Positions 39,755 to 53,089 of a stretch of DNA of 64,000 nt are shown piece by piece (position 1 is the first letter of the stretch; each line of letters opens with the position of its first letter). A program made the translations under genes and the position numbers. The notes beneath the pieces are model-generated. The model had not been told where the DNA came from. It worked only from the letters and a program-made list of their open reading frames with translations, and searched no databases. The stretch is from the NCBI GenBank assembly GCA_950097015.1, contig CATNEN010000029.1, positions 930,001 through 994,000 on the forward strand, in the 5' to 3' direction. This DNA comes from Macrostomum hystrix. Lineage: Eukaryota > Platyhelminthes > Macrostomidae.

Positions 39755-41590
39755 CAGGTGTTTCTGGTGGGACTTGGTGTTTCAGGTGGGAATTGGTGTT
39801 TCAGGTGGGAATTGGTGTTACAGGTGGGAATTGGTGTCTCAGGTGGGAATTGGTGTTTCAGGTGGGAACTGGTGTTTCAGGTGGGAATTGGTGTTACAGG
39901 TGGGAATTGGTGTCTCAGGTGGGAATTGGTGTTTCAGGTGGGAACTGGTGTCTCAGGTGGGAATTGGTGTCTCAAGTGGGAATTGGTGTTACAGGTGGGA
40001 ATTGGTGTCTCAGGTGGGAATTGGTGTTACAGGTGGGAATTGGTGTCTCAGGTGGGAATTGGTGTCTCAAGTGGGAATTGGTGTTACAGGTGGGAATTGG
40101 TGTCTCAGGTGGGAATTGGTGTCTCAAGTGGGAATTGGTGTTACAGGTGGGAATTGGTGTCTCAGGTGGGAATTGGTGTTACAGGTGGGAATTGGCTTCT
40201 CAGGTGAGAATTGGTGTCTCAGGTGGGAATTGGTGTCTCAGGTGAGAATTGGTGTCTCAGGTGGGAATTGGTGTCTCAGGTGAGAATTGGTGTCTCAGGT
40301 GGGAATTGGTGTTTCAGGTGGGAACTGGTGTCTCAGGTGGGAATTGGTGTCTCAGGTGGGAATTGGTGTTACAGGTGGGAATTGGTGTCTCAGGTGGGAA
40401 TTGGTGTTTCAGGTGGGAATTGGTGTTACAAATGGGAATTGGTGTTTCAGGTGGGAATTGGTGTTTCAGGTGGGAATTGGTGTTACAAATGGGAATTGGT
40501 GTTTCAGGTGGGAATTGGTGTCTCAGGTGGGAATTGGTGTCTCAGGTGGGAATTTGTGTCTCAGGTGGGAATTGTGTCTCAGGTGGGAATTGGTGTCTCA
40601 GGTGGGAATTGGTGTTACAGGTGGGAATTGGTGTCTCAGGTGGGAATTGGTGTTTCAGGTGGGAATTGGTGTTACAAATGGGAATTGGTGTTTCAGGTGG
40701 GAATTGGTGTTTCAGGTGGGAATTGGTGTTACAAATGGGAATTGGTGTTTCAGGTGGGAATTGGTGTCTCAGGTGGGAATTGGTGTCTCAGGTGGGAATT
40801 TGTGTCTCAGGTGGGAATTGTGTCTCAGGTGGGAATTGGTGTTTCAGGTGGAAATTGGTGTTTCATGAGGGAATTGGTGTCTCAGGTGGGAATTGGTGTC
40901 TCAGGTGGGAATTGTGTCTCAGGTGGGAATTGGTGTTTCAGGTGGGAATTGGTGTTTCAGGTGGGAATTGGTGTTTCAGGTGGGAATTGGTGTTTCAGGT
41001 GGGAATTGGTGTTTCAGGTGGGAATTGGTGTCTCAGGTGGGAATTGGTGTCTCAGGTGGGAATTGGTGTTACAGGTGGGAATGGTGTCTCAGGAGGGAAT
41101 TTGTGTTTCGGGTGGGAATTGGTGTTTCAGGTGGGAATTGGTGTTTCAGGTGGGAATTGGTGTCTCAGTTGGGAATTGGTGTCTCAGTTGGGAATTGGTG
41201 TTTCAGGTGGGAATTGGTGTTTCAGGTGGGAATTTGTGTCTCAGGAGGGAATTGGTGTTTCATGTGGGAATTGGTGTAACAGGTGGGAATTGGTGTCTCA
41301 GTTGGGAATTGGTGTTACAGGTGGGAATTGGTGTCTCAGGAGGGAATTTGTGTTTCGGGTGGGAATTGGTGTTTCAGGTGGGAATTGGTGTTTCAGGTGG
41401 GAATTGGTGTCTCAGTTGGGAATTGGTGTCTCAGTTGGGAATTGGTGTCTCAGGTGGGAATTGGTGTTTCAGGTGGGAATTGGTGTTTCGGGTGGGAATT
41501 GGTGTTTCATGTGGGAATTGGTGTAACAGGTGGGAATTGGTGTCTCAGGTGTGAATTGGTGTTGATGTCAGGTTAGCATTGGAATTTCAG
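39755..41590. repeat. 19-bp minisatellite, about 1.8 kb
   Basis: About 95 units of 'caggtgggaattggtgttt' with TTT/TCT/TTA variants and blocks repeated as larger units (for example 40430-40560 and 40670-40800). Each unit puts a TTTCAG next to GTGGGA. A 19-bp period leaves all plus frames open, giving false frames up to 447 codons. Confidence 0.97.
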
Positions 41591-42344
41591 GTGGGAATCG
41601 ATATTCAGTGTCTAACCACTGGGCTAAAAGCGGCCAGAAGTATTCGGAAGCAGTGAAAAAATGTGTGCGTCATAAAACAGGACTATGAAATTTAGGGCTT
41701 AGCGGCCCAAATGAGGATTCTGAGGCTAGATGGGAGTCCGCATGGCGGGGATAATTTTGGAGTTCGCAGCGACAATTAGGAGCATGGAGATGTCGTAGGA
41801 GAAAGTTAAGAGCGTCACGAGCACTGGCAGAGTTAATAAACCCATGGCTTGGGACAGGCTAGCGAGTGATTGTTGGGTAGGGCCACGAACAGGGTCGGGA
41901 GACACACTGGGGCATAGGCAATGTTGCGTGCCCGCGGTATTAAGGTCGCCTCGGTCGATGAGAAAAGGCAGCACAGGGCACCCATCGCTTTTAAATTGAC
42001 GGGGCGCCTAGGGAGGGACTTTGGCAGGAGGGGTGGGAAAGGCGCTCTTGGGAGATTGTTCCCAGACAGCCTCGCGGGCTAGCAAGGTCCAGGAGGGGAG
42101 AATATTCCGCTTGATTCTGTCCCCCAAGCCAAATCCAACCATTCCCCTAGCCTCACCCGGAGAAGGTAGGGATTTTGTTCCCCTCAGCTTCTCCTCGGGT
42201 TCTCCATCTACCGACCCAATATCGGCTGGGTGTTAGGCTTTGCTCGAAGTACAACTGACTTCTAAAGCTAACGCGTGCGGCCCTACCTCTGTGTGAGCTG
42301 CTGTTCACCTGCGACAGCATGTGAAAAGTTGGAGAGGATTGTGA
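41591..42344. other. intergenic DNA, moderately GC-rich
   Basis: A minus-strand frame of 82 codons (41726-41974) and a plus-strand frame of 71 codons (42021-42236) have no recognisable domain or splice context. I see no supportable gene. Confidence 0.4.
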
Positions 42345-43945
42345 TATCCTGCATTCCAGTCGGTCTGATTCACAATATCCTGCATTCCAGTGGGTCTGAT
42401 TCACAATATCCTGCATTCCAGTGGGTCTGATTCACAATATCCTGCATTCCAGTGGGTCTGATTCACAATATCCTGCTGCATTCCAATGGGTCTGATTCAC
42501 AATATCCTGCTGCATTCCAATGGGTCTGATTCACAATATCCTGCTGCATTCCAATGGGTCTGATTTACAATATCCTGTATTACAATGGGTCTGATTCACA
42601 ATATCATGCATTCCAATGGGTCTGATTCACAATATCCTGCTGCATTCCAATGGGTCTGATTCACAATATCCTGCTGCATTCCAATGGGTCTGATTCACAA
42701 TATCCTGCTGCATTCCAATGGGTCTGATTCACAATATCCTGTATTACAATGGGTCTGATTCACAATATCATGCATTCCAATGGGTCTGATTCACAATATC
42801 ATGCATTCCAATGGGTCTGATTCACAATATCATGCATTCCAATGGGTCTGATTCACAATATCATGCATTCCTATGGATCTGATTCACAATATCCTGTATT
42901 ACAATGGGTCTGATTCACAATATCCTGCTGCATTCCAATGGGTCTGATTCACAATATCCTGCTGCATTCCAATGGGTCTGATTCACAATATCCTGTATTA
43001 CAATGGGTCTGATTCACAATATCCTGCTGCATTCCAATGGGTCTGATTCACAATATCCTGCTGCATTCCAATGGGTCTGATTCACAATATCCTGCTGCAT
43101 TCCAATGGGTCTGATTCACAATATCCTGTATTACAATGGGTCTGATTCACAATATCATGCATTCCAATGGGTCTGATTCACAATATCATGCATTCCAATG
43201 GGTCTGATTCACAATATCATGCATTCCAATGGGTCTGATTCACAATAGCATGCATTCCTATGGATCTGATTCACAATATCATGCATTCCTATGGGTCTGA
43301 TTCACAATATCCTGTATTACAATGGGTCTGATTCACAATATCCTGCTGCATTCCAATGGGTCTGATTCACAATATCCTGCTGCATTCCAATGGGTCTGAT
43401 TCACAATATCCTGCTGCATTCCAATGGGTCTGATTCACAATATCCTGTATTACAATGGGTCTGATTCACAATATCCTGCTGCATTCCAATGGGTCTGATT
43501 CACAATATCCTGTATTCCAATGGGTCTGATTCACAATATCCTGCATTCCAATGGGTCTGATTCACAATATCCTGTATTCCAATGGGTCTGATTCACAATA
43601 TCCTGTATTCCAATGGGTCTGATTCACAATATCCTGTATTCCAATGGGTCTGATTTACAATATCCTGTATTCCAATGGATCTGATTCACAATATCATGCA
43701 TTCCAATGGGTCTGATTCACAATATCCTGTATTCCAATGGGTCTGATTCACAATATCCTGTATTCCAATGGGTCTGATTCACAATATCCTGTATTCCAAT
43801 GGGTCTGATTCACAATATCCTGTATTCCAATGGGTCTGATTTACAATATCCTGTATTCCAATGGGTCTGATTCACAATATCCTGCTGCATTCCAATGGGT
43901 CTGATTTACAATATCCTGTATTCCAATGGATCTGATTCACATATT
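42345..43945. repeat. 31/34-bp minisatellite, about 1.6 kb
   Basis: About 48 units around 'tgggtctgattcacaatatc' plus 'ctgtattccaa' (31 bp) or 'ctgctgcattccaa' (34 bp). Mixed unit lengths and the ATGCATTCC variant occur in repeated runs, indicating block duplication. Confidence 0.97.
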
Positions 43946-44172
43946 TGCTATTGTGAAAAAACAATCAAAGCGGCGATAGTTATTCGGATTCTTTTTTTAT
44001 TCCAACCAGTTTGACTCAATTTTTACTGTCGCGAAGCCGCCAAAACTTTTTTCTCTTATATTATCTGGCTGATAATGATCCTGAACTTGATCAGAAAAAA
44101 AACTGCACAGTCCAAATAAACAGCAGACACAGACGATCGAACAATTCTCTACTAGCTGCTCCACTTTGGCGC
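43946..44172 (-). other. 3' UTR of RPL26
   Basis: Sequence after the minus-strand stop at 44173. 'gaataaaaaaag' on the minus strand (plus strand near 43990-44001) contains AATAAA and is a plausible polyadenylation signal about 170 bp after the stop. Confidence 0.5.
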
Positions 44173-47100
44173 TCAAGCCTCCATAGCGTTGGCGTCGGCC
44201 TCAGAATATTTGCCCTTCTCGGCGCCCCTGGTTCGGCCGGCGGCTTTGCGGTCCATTAGGCCGCGCCTGTCCCGATCCAGCTTCAGCTTGGTGATCACCA
44301 CCTGCGGGAGGACAATGGGTTTCAGTTAGGATAAGGGGCTTCATGTTAAATCATGTAGGAATGAGGACTTTGGGTGGGAACAGGGGTTTTCAGGTAGGCA
44401 CAGGGGTTTTCAGGTAGGGACAGGGGTTTTCAGGTAGGGACAGGGGTTTTCAGGTAGGGACAGGGATTTCAGGTAGGGACAGGGGTTTTCAGGTAGGGAC
44501 AGGGATTTTCAGGTAGGGACAGGAATTTCAGGTGGGAACATGGGTTTTCAGGTAGGGACAGGGATTTTCAGGTAGGGACAGGAATTTCAGGTGGGAACAT
44601 GGGTTTTCAGGTAGGGACAGGGGTTTTCAGGTAGGGGCAGGGTTTTCAGGTGGGGACAGGGGTTTTCAGGTAGGGACAGGGGTTTTCAGGTAGGGACAGG
44701 GGTTTTCAGGTAGGGACAGGGATTTTCAGGTAGGGACAGGGGTTTTCAGGTAGGGACAGGGGTTTTCAGGTAGGGACAGGGGTTTTCAGGTAGGGACAGG
44801 GGTTTTCAGGTAGGGACAGGGGTTTTCAGGTAGGGACAGGGTTTCAGGTGGGAATATGGGTTTTCAGGTAGGGACAGGGGTTTTCAGGTGGGGACAGGGG
44901 TTTTCAGGTAGGGACAGGGATTTTCAGGTGGGAATATGGGTTTTCAGGTAGGGACAGGGTTTCAGGTGAGAACATGGGTTTTCAGGTATGGACAGGGATT
45001 TCAGGGGGGAACATGGGTTTTCAGGTAGGGACAGGGGTTTTCAGGTATGGACAGGGATTTCAGGGGGGAACAGGGGTTTTCAGGTAGGGACAGGGGTTTT
45101 CAGGTAGGGACAGGGGTTTTCAGGTAGGGACAGGGGTTTTCAGGTAGGGACAGGGTTTCAGGTGGGAATATGGGTTTTCAGGTATAGGGACAGTGGTTTC
45201 ATGAAGGCTAGGTTTCTGGATTGAATGGGAGTTTCAGATAAGGAAGAGAAGGCTGATACTAAAAATAAAGACCTGGAAATAATGGATTAGACAAATGAGA
45301 ATTTCGAAGGCTAAGTACTAATAAGTTTTAAATGAGAATGAGAAATAGCGCCAGTCATATACAGGCTTAATTTCACTACTCAAAAGTCTGCCTATTATAC
45401 CCTAGAGATGAGAACCGTTGAGAGGCTTAGAACTCTGAGGCTAAAATAATCCCCTTCCCGTTAGCTGAAACTCACGCGCGAGCTGGTTTTAGAGTGCATA
45501 CATAAAAAGTCCATTTTTAATAAGGCCTATCCGGATTGCAGACTTCTTGAGAGATCTTTAGAGCCAGAGTGTGTCAACTTAGCTCATTAAATTGTCACGC
45601 TTCTACAATATAAGTATTGAAAGGTCAGACACGAAAGTCAATTTGTGAGATACAAGGCGTAAAATTACTTTTCAAATGATGCGGCTCGTTATAAGCTCGT
45701 TATATATATGTGGCATTCGACATCCCTTTCACGATATCTGTAGCATTCGACATTCCTTTCACAATATTTGTGGCATTCGCAATTCATTACACCTTATTTG
45801 TGGCATTCGCTATTCAATACACCTTATTTGTGGCATTCGCTATTCAATACACCTTATTTGTGGCATTCGCAATTCATTACACCTTATTTGTGGCATTCGC
45901 TATTCAATACACCTTATTTGTGGCATTCGCTATTCAATACACCTTATTTGTGGCATTCGCTATTCAATACACCTTATTTGTGGCATTCGCTATTCATTAC
46001 ACCTTATTTGTGGCATTCGCTATTCAATACACCTTATTTGTGGCATTCGCTATTCAATACACCTTATTTGTGGCATTCGCTATTCAATACACCTTATTTG
46101 TGGCATTCGCTATTCAATACACCTTATTTGTGGCATTCGCTATTCATTACACCTTATTTGTGGCATTCGCTATTCAATACACCTTATTTGTGGCATTCGC
46201 TATTCAATACACCTTATTTGTGGCATTCGCAATTCATTACACCTTATTTGTGGCATTCGCTATTCATTACACCTTATTTGTGGCATTCGCTATTCATTAC
46301 ACCTTATTTGTGGCATTCGCTATTCAATACACCTTATTTGTGGCATTCGCTATTCAATACACCTTATTTGTGGCATTCGCTATTCAATACACCTTATTTG
46401 TGGCATTCGCTATTCATTACACCTTATTTGTGGCATTCGCTATTCATTACACCTTATTTGTGGCATTCGCTATTCAATACACCTTATTTGTGGCATTCGC
46501 TATTCAATACACCTTATTTGTGGCATTCGCTATTCAATACACCTTATTTGTGGCATTCGCTATTCAATACACCTTATTTGTGGCATTCGCTATTCAATAC
46601 ACCTTATTTGTGGCATTCGCTATTCAATACACCTTATTTGTGGCATTCGCTATTCAATACACCTTATTTGTGGCATTCGCTATTCAATACACCTTATTTG
46701 TGGCATTCGCTATTCAATACACCTTATTTGTGGCATTCGCTATTCAATACACCTTATTTGTGGCATTCGCTATTCAATACACCTTATTTGTGGCATTCGC
46801 TATTCAATACACCTTATTTGTGGCATTCGCAATTCATTACACCTTATTTGTGGCATTCGCTATTCAATACACCTTATTTGTGGCATTCGCTATTCATTAC
46901 ACCTTATTTGTGGCATTCGCTATTCAATACACCTTATTTGTGGCATTCGCTATTCAATACACCTTATTTGTGGCATTCGCTATTCAATACACCTTATTTG
47001 TGGCATTCGCTATTCATTACACCTTATTTGTGGCATTCGCTATTCATTACACCTTATTTGTGGCATTCGCTATTCAATACACCTTATTTGTGGCATTCGC

Positions 47101-47832
47101 TATTCAATACACCTTATTTGTGGCATTCGCTATTCAATACACCTTATTTGTGGCATTCGCTATTCAATACACCTTATTTGTGGCATTCGCTATTCAATAC
47201 ACCTTATTTGTGGCATTCGCTATTCAATACACCTTATTTGTGGCATTCGCTATTCAATACACCTTATTTGTGGCATTCGCTATTCAATACACCTTATTTG
47301 TGGCATTCGCTATTCAATACACCTTATTTGTGGCATTCGCTATTCAATACACATTATTTGTGGCATTCGCTTTTCATTACGCCTTATTTGTGGCATTCGC
47401 TATTCAATACACCTTATTTGTGGCATTCGCTATTCAATACACCTTATTTGTGGCATTCGCTATTCAATACACCTTATTTGTGGCATTCGCCATTCGTCTA
47501 ATCAATTAGCTAAAAGCACAAACCTTGCTGGGATGCAGGTTGACATAGACTGTGGCACCGTTGGCCTTCTCCCGCTGAACGCGCTCAACGTGGATGACAT
47601 ACTTGGACCGGTAGACGGCAACCACCTTGCCAGTCTGGTTGCCCTTGTGATGCCCGCGGACCAGCTGCACCTCGTCGTCTTTGCGGATCGGCATGGAGCG
47701 CACATTGTACTTTGTGCGCAACTCTTTGGACAGGGGAGCCGACATCAGCTTGCGACGAATGTGCGACGGAGCATTGAAATAACGCTGTCGGTTCTTACGC
47801 TTGGAGCTGGTGACGCTCTTGTTAAACTTCAT
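44173..47832 (-). CDS. RPL26: 60S ribosomal protein L26 (uL24)
   Basis: Two coding exons, 47832-47524 (103 codons) and 44301-44173 (42 codons plus stop TGA), give 145 residues, the same as human RPL26. The sequence [20 protein letters not shown], then [39 protein letters not shown] and [19 protein letters not shown], continues in exon 2 with [13 protein letters not shown]. The KOW-type motif ([20 protein letters not shown]) is intact. The junction AAG/GTTTGT to CCGCAG/GTGGTG is phase 0. An acceptor (cccattgcag) 15 bp before the ATG suggests a further intron in the 5' UTR, whose first exon I cannot place. The protein sits near the peptide-exit region of the large subunit. The 3.2 kb coding intron carries two minisatellites, odd for a highly expressed gene. 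Confidence 0.97.
44370..45205. repeat. 20-bp minisatellite in the RPL26 intron
   Basis: About 41 units of 'ttttcaggtagggacagggg' and variants. Each plus-strand unit places a good acceptor (TTTTCAG) directly against a donor (GTAGGG), but RPL26 is on the other strand. Confidence 0.97.
45206..45700. other. unique part of the RPL26 intron
   Basis: AT-rich sequence between the two arrays; nothing else recognised. Confidence 0.5.
45705..47503. repeat. 30-bp minisatellite in the RPL26 intron, about 1.8 kb, highly homogeneous
   Basis: About 60 units of 'tattcaatacaccttatttg' plus 'tggcattcgc'. Nearly all variation is at two positions (aattcattac, tattcattac, tattcaatac), and the first two or three units (from 45708) are more diverged. 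It ends 20 bp before the RPL26 donor at 47523. All three plus frames are open (577-732 codons) purely because 30 is a multiple of three. Confidence 0.98.
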
Positions 47833-47944
47833 TACTTGCTAATAGAGCTGCAATGGGAGACACAATACCGCTAACAGCTGGGTTTTTCGCTGGGTAAAAG
47901 ATGCGAAATTAGTGACAACTATGCGATATTCACTATTATATAGA

Positions 47945-48411
47945 GAATGCAGAGATAAAAGGCGCAAGACATGGGATACATAAGATGAGACACGTGAGAG
48001 ATAAGAAAGTGGAGAGATGTGACACAGGAGAGATGAGACACAGGAGAGATAAGGCACATGAGATAAGAAAGTGGAGAGATGAGACACATGAGAGATGAGA
48101 CACGGGAGAGATAAGGCACATGAGATAAGAAAGTGGAGAGATGAGACACATGAGAGATGAGACACGGGAGAGATAAGGCACATGAGATAAGAAAGTCGAG
48201 AGATGTGACACATGAGAGATAAGACACGGGAGAGATCAGACACACGATAGATGAGGCACGGGAGAGTTGAGGCAAAGGAGAGATGATGCAAAGGAGAGAT
48301 GAAACACGGGAGAGATAAGGCAGGGTAGAGTAGGTGTTGGAATTGGCCAGGCTCTGGATTTCGAAGCTTCGATGGCCGCATCTGACCCGCGGGTCAGAGT
48401 TTTCTGACCTC
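47945..48411. mobile_element. decayed hAT-type MITE, copy 2, with internal minisatellite
   Basis: A 'gagagatgagacacgggaga' type repeat with 'gataagaaagtggagagatg' spacers is followed by 'gatggccgcatctgacccgc' and 'gggtcagagttttctgacct'. This matches the right end of the intact element at 56976-58175 (ggccgcatctggcccgcggg...). The left terminal repeat is not found. It lies upstream of RPL26. Confidence 0.65.
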
Positions 48412-49484
48412 AGGATTAGTAAGAGCAAAAACTGAATAAGATCCATTGAAATAATTCATAGTAAATTTTTCATATTTCACAGAAAGGCTAAAATCTTACG
48501 GAAAAAAACATATTTTATTAATAAAGATAGACTAATGAAGAAATACTTGATTTGGAGGGTCCAATTAAAAAATACTGAGTGGCTCACATGCAAATTCAGC
48601 TAAACCGAATGGAATGGGCACTATAAATCTGTGCACTAATGCAGCAGTCACATAGTTTAAAAAATGTCATTCTTGTTAGCTAATAATAGCACCTGCTAAT
48701 GCATCACTGTCACATTGATGTGCAAATAAAACACGTACAGCCAACTATAGATTCAAATAGAAAACCTCCTCGCGTCCGTTTCATCATATTCAACTAATGA
48801 CTCCCACTGCCGCTCGATTTTTAGAGGGCTAAAACTATAAGAATTGCAAAACTGATTAGAATTATAATAACCAATACAATGACACCTGCTTAATGGTGTA
48901 TAAATCTTTGAAAAAGTGCAACCCTAAGAAATCAATTAATTTCCCGAGGAGCAAAAAAGCTGAAAATGTATTTAAAAACAGCACTTGCTAACAGAGGCTG
49001 ATTGGGTAGGAACATCGGCTCGATCAATCCATTCCACTTTGATCAAGGCAAAATAAAACTTAATGTCTAAAAAGTGGTCAATATGGACAAGAACTTGTGT
49101 AGTTTTTATTGATTTAGTCCCAGGCTACCGAGAGCAAACATCTTGGCAGTGCAACCAAAGGCACACATTGGACTAAACCGAGACTCCATATTCTGTTAGA
49201 AATTGGTCGATTATAAGCAAATTGAGTTGGGCGGTGCGATAAGACCTGGTAATTAAAATATTTAAGCAAAGTTGCATAACTGAAAAAGCAACCCAAATTT
49301 ATAGTCAGAGAAAAGATCAAGTAAAGATTCTAGATAACAAAAAGATGCCGTAAAACTTTGAAACATTCACAATATCCAGTGAATAGGCTTTTAAAGGCTA
49401 AATTGTTTCAGCTTTGGCGTTTCGGAATTAAGTACTTGAAGCTTGAAGTTCTGGGCTCGTCGTCTCGGTCGGAGGTCAAGATTC
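48412..49484. other. AT-rich intergenic DNA, nothing recognised
   Basis: No supported gene. Short open frames lack domains. Confidence 0.45.
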
Positions 49485-51755
49485 GTGTTTGTACATGGAC
49501 ACTTATCTCTGAATGCAATCACTCATCGAGATGCAGATTCGGGTTTGTGGACACTCTTATCTCTGAATGCAATCACTCACAGAGATGCAGATTCGGGTTT
49601 GTGGACACTCTTATCTCTGAATTCAATCACTGACCGAGATGCAGATTCGGGTTTGTGGACACTCTTATCTCTGAATTCAATCACTCACCGAGATGCAGAT
49701 TCGGGTTTGTGGACACTCTTATCTCTGAATTCAATCACTCATCGAGATGCAGATTCGGGTTTGTGGACACTCTTATCTCTGAATGCAATCACTCACAGAG
49801 ATGCAGATTCGGGTTTGTGGACACTCTTATCTCTGAATGCAATCACTCACAGAGATGCAGATTCGGGTTTGTGGACACTCTTATCTCTGAATTCAATCAC
49901 TGACCGAGATGCAGATTCGGGTTTGTGGACACTCTTATCTCTGAATTCAATCACTGACCGAGATGCAGATTCGGGTTTGTGGACACTCTTATCTCTGAAT
50001 GCAATCACTCATCGAGATGCAGATTCGGGTTTGTAGAAACTCTTATCTCTGAATTCAATCACTCACCGAGATGCAGATTCGGGTTTGTGGACACTCTTAT
50101 CTCTGAATTCAATCACTCATCGAGATGCAGATTCGGGTTTGTGGACACTCTTATCTCTGAATTCAATCACTCACCGAGATGCAGATTCGGGTTTGTGGAC
50201 ACTCTTATCTCTGAATTCAATCACTCACCGAGATGCAGATTCGGGTTTGTGGACACTCTTATCTCTGAATTCAATCACTCATCGAGATTCAGATTCGGGT
50301 TTGTGGACACTCTTATCTCTGAATTAAATCACTCATCGAGATGCAGATTCGGGTTTGTAGAAACTCTTATCTCTGAATTCAATCACTCACCGAGATGCAG
50401 ATTCGGGTTTGTAGAAACTCTTATCTCTGAATTAAATCACTCATCGAGATGCAGATTCGGGTTTGTAGAAACTCTTATCTCTGAATTCAATCACTCATCG
50501 AGATGCAGATTCGGGTTTGTGGACACTCTTATCTCTGAATTCAATCACTCATCGAGATGCAGATTCGGGTTTGTGGACACTCTTATCTCTGAATGCAATC
50601 ACTCATCGAGATGCAGATTCGGGTTTGTGGACACTCTTATCTCTGAATGCAATCACTCATCGAGATGCAGATTCGGGTTTGTGGACACTCTTATCTCTGA
50701 ATTCAATCACTCACCGAGATGCAGATTCGGGTTTGTGGAAACTCTTATCTCTGAATGCAATCACTCATAGAGATGCAGATTCGGGTTTGTGGAAACTCTT
50801 ATCTCTGAATGCAATCACTCATAGAGATGCAGATTCGGGTTTGTGGAAACTCTTATCTCTGAATGCAATCACTCATAGAGATGCAGATTCGGGTTTGTGG
50901 AAACTCTTATCTCTGAATGCAATCACTCACCGAGATGCAGATTCGGGTTTGTGGAAACTCTTATCTCTGAATGCAATCACTCATAGAGATGCAGATTCGG
51001 GTTTGTGGACACTCATATCTCTGAATGCAATCACTCACCGAGATGCAGATTCGGGTTTGTGGACACTCTTATCTCTGAATTCAATCACTCACCGAGATGC
51101 AGATTCGGGTTTGTGGAAACTCTTATCTCTGAATTCAATCACTCATCGAGATGCAGATTCGGGTTTGTGGACACTCTTATCTCTGAATTCAATCACTCAC
51201 CGAGATGCAGATTCGGGTTTGTGGACACTCTTATCTCTGAATTCAATCACTCATCGAGATTCAGATTCGGGTTTGTGGACACTCTTATCTCTGAATTAAA
51301 TCACTCATCGAGATGCAGATTCGGGTTTGTAGAAACTCTTATCTCTGAATTCAATCACTCACCGAGATGCAGATTCGGGTTTGTAGAAACTCTTATCTCT
51401 GAATTCAATCACTCATCGAGATGCAGATTCGGGTTTGTAGAAACTCTTATCTCTGAATTCAATCACTCATCGAGATGCAGATTCGGGTTTGTGGACACTC
51501 TTATCTCTGAATGCAATCACTCATCGAGATGCAGATTCGGGTTTGTGGACACTCTTATCTCTGAATGCAATCACTCATCGAGATGCAGATTCGGGTTTGT
51601 GGACACTCTTATCTCTGAATTAAATCACTCATCGAGATGCAGATTCGGGTTTGTAGAAACTCTTATCTCTGAATTCAATCACTCACCGAGATGCAGATTC
51701 GGGTTTGTGGAAACTCTTATCTCTGAATTCAATCACTCACCGAGATGCAGTTTCG
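49485..51755. repeat. 54-bp minisatellite, about 2.3 kb
   Basis: About 42 units around 'attcgggtttgtggacactc', 'ttatctctgaattcaatcac' and 'tcatcgagatgcag' (54 bp). Variants (gtagaaac, gtggaaac; gaattc, gaatgc; tcaccg, tcatag) occur in long runs that are themselves repeated (compare 50050-50440 with 51130-51420). The open frames of up to 263 codons are artefacts. Confidence 0.97.
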
Positions 51756-53089
51756 TAATATGAGCCTATATTATCTAAAAATTCTGAAACGTCACTGATT
51801 AAACCGTTGATTCGTAGAAAGTACTGAAAACTCCGGATTTTAAACCCTTGTGCTTGTTATCTTACGCGATTTGCAATGCATTAATATCCATTGTTAACTC
51901 AAACGTCTCCCAGCAGAAAATTTAAAGATGGGTTTGATAAATGAATGGATTTATCTACACAAGTATAGTTCGAGATAAGCTTTCCCAATTATAACAGCGT
52001 ACAGTATAAGCATGAATTCATTTCTTTTGTTCTGCAATCTCTTTGCAAAGTTATCTGCAACCTTTTGTTGCCGAAACTTCTAACTGAAAGCATTCAGTAT
52101 TCAAGATCTAAGACTAAGCTCTTAGATACAATTATCGAACATTAATTCAACGATTACTACATTCAGATAAATCGACTAGACCACTGTCTTAGCATGTACA
52201 TTTATCCTTAAAAATATATATACACCTTATATTGTAGCAAGCTGGCCTCGGTGAGCTCAGGGGAACCTGCACTTCTGAAGAATTGCTCCCTAGTCTTTTG
52301 AAGCAAAGCCAATCTAGGCGCACAGCCCAGGAGAGGCATGAGAGTAACGTCAGACAAAATTGAATTTCAAGCCGGGGCAGAAAGATTGCAAATTGCATGC
52401 ATCGGCGGTTTCGGTAGAAAAAAGAGCGCGCAAGCAGGTCCCTGGGGTAGAGAGGCTTGGAGAGGCCTAAATCGGATGCTACAAGCAGCTCACTATATAC
52501 ATAGCTGACGATTCCATACACTCAAGTCTGGGAAGAAATCTCCAAATTCGAGATGAAGATATGAGTCGAATACTTGCTCTACAACATAGCACAATTTGTT
52601 AGTCTGACAACGGCCAACCTTCCCACCAAAGCGTGAATTCGTGGGATTATTATCAATAGAGGAGGAAATGAAGCAGCCAAGTCGCACTGCTGCGTTACAG
52701 TGAAGAGCGAAACACTTGGAGAAACTGAGAAACTGGGAGAGAAACCAGACTGCAGAACACATTGGACAAGTAACGAATAATAACAAATCGGGAATGAACT
52801 GAAAATGGTAAACCGGGGCTTTAGAAATTCGATTTGCATACAAGTACAGAAAGTAGGAGGGGAGGGGCGGAGGCTTGAATTGCTCTGAAAATGCAGTCTG
52901 GTGTGAATGTGACATCAAAAAAGACTAAGAAAAGTGCTTCTAGCGGCAGAGTTTCTTGTTACCAATTTCGAGTCAGACTTCGTGGGCACAGCTAAGATCG
53001 GACTAGATAGTTTGCTTGAGTTTGCATAAAATGCCAGTTTATAAAAGTACGAAAAATGACGTCTTTTTGCATCGCTTTTAACAGTAAAA
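51756..53089. other. intergenic DNA, nothing recognised
   Basis: AT-rich with minus-strand open frames at 52189-52521 and 52493-52918 that are hydrophobic and without recognised domains. No gene can be supported. Confidence 0.4.

Noticed and set aside
45676-47874. 732-codon plus-strand open frame
   Set aside because: It runs through about 60 copies of a 30-bp unit and then antisense through the RPL26 exon; all three frames are open because the period is a multiple of three.
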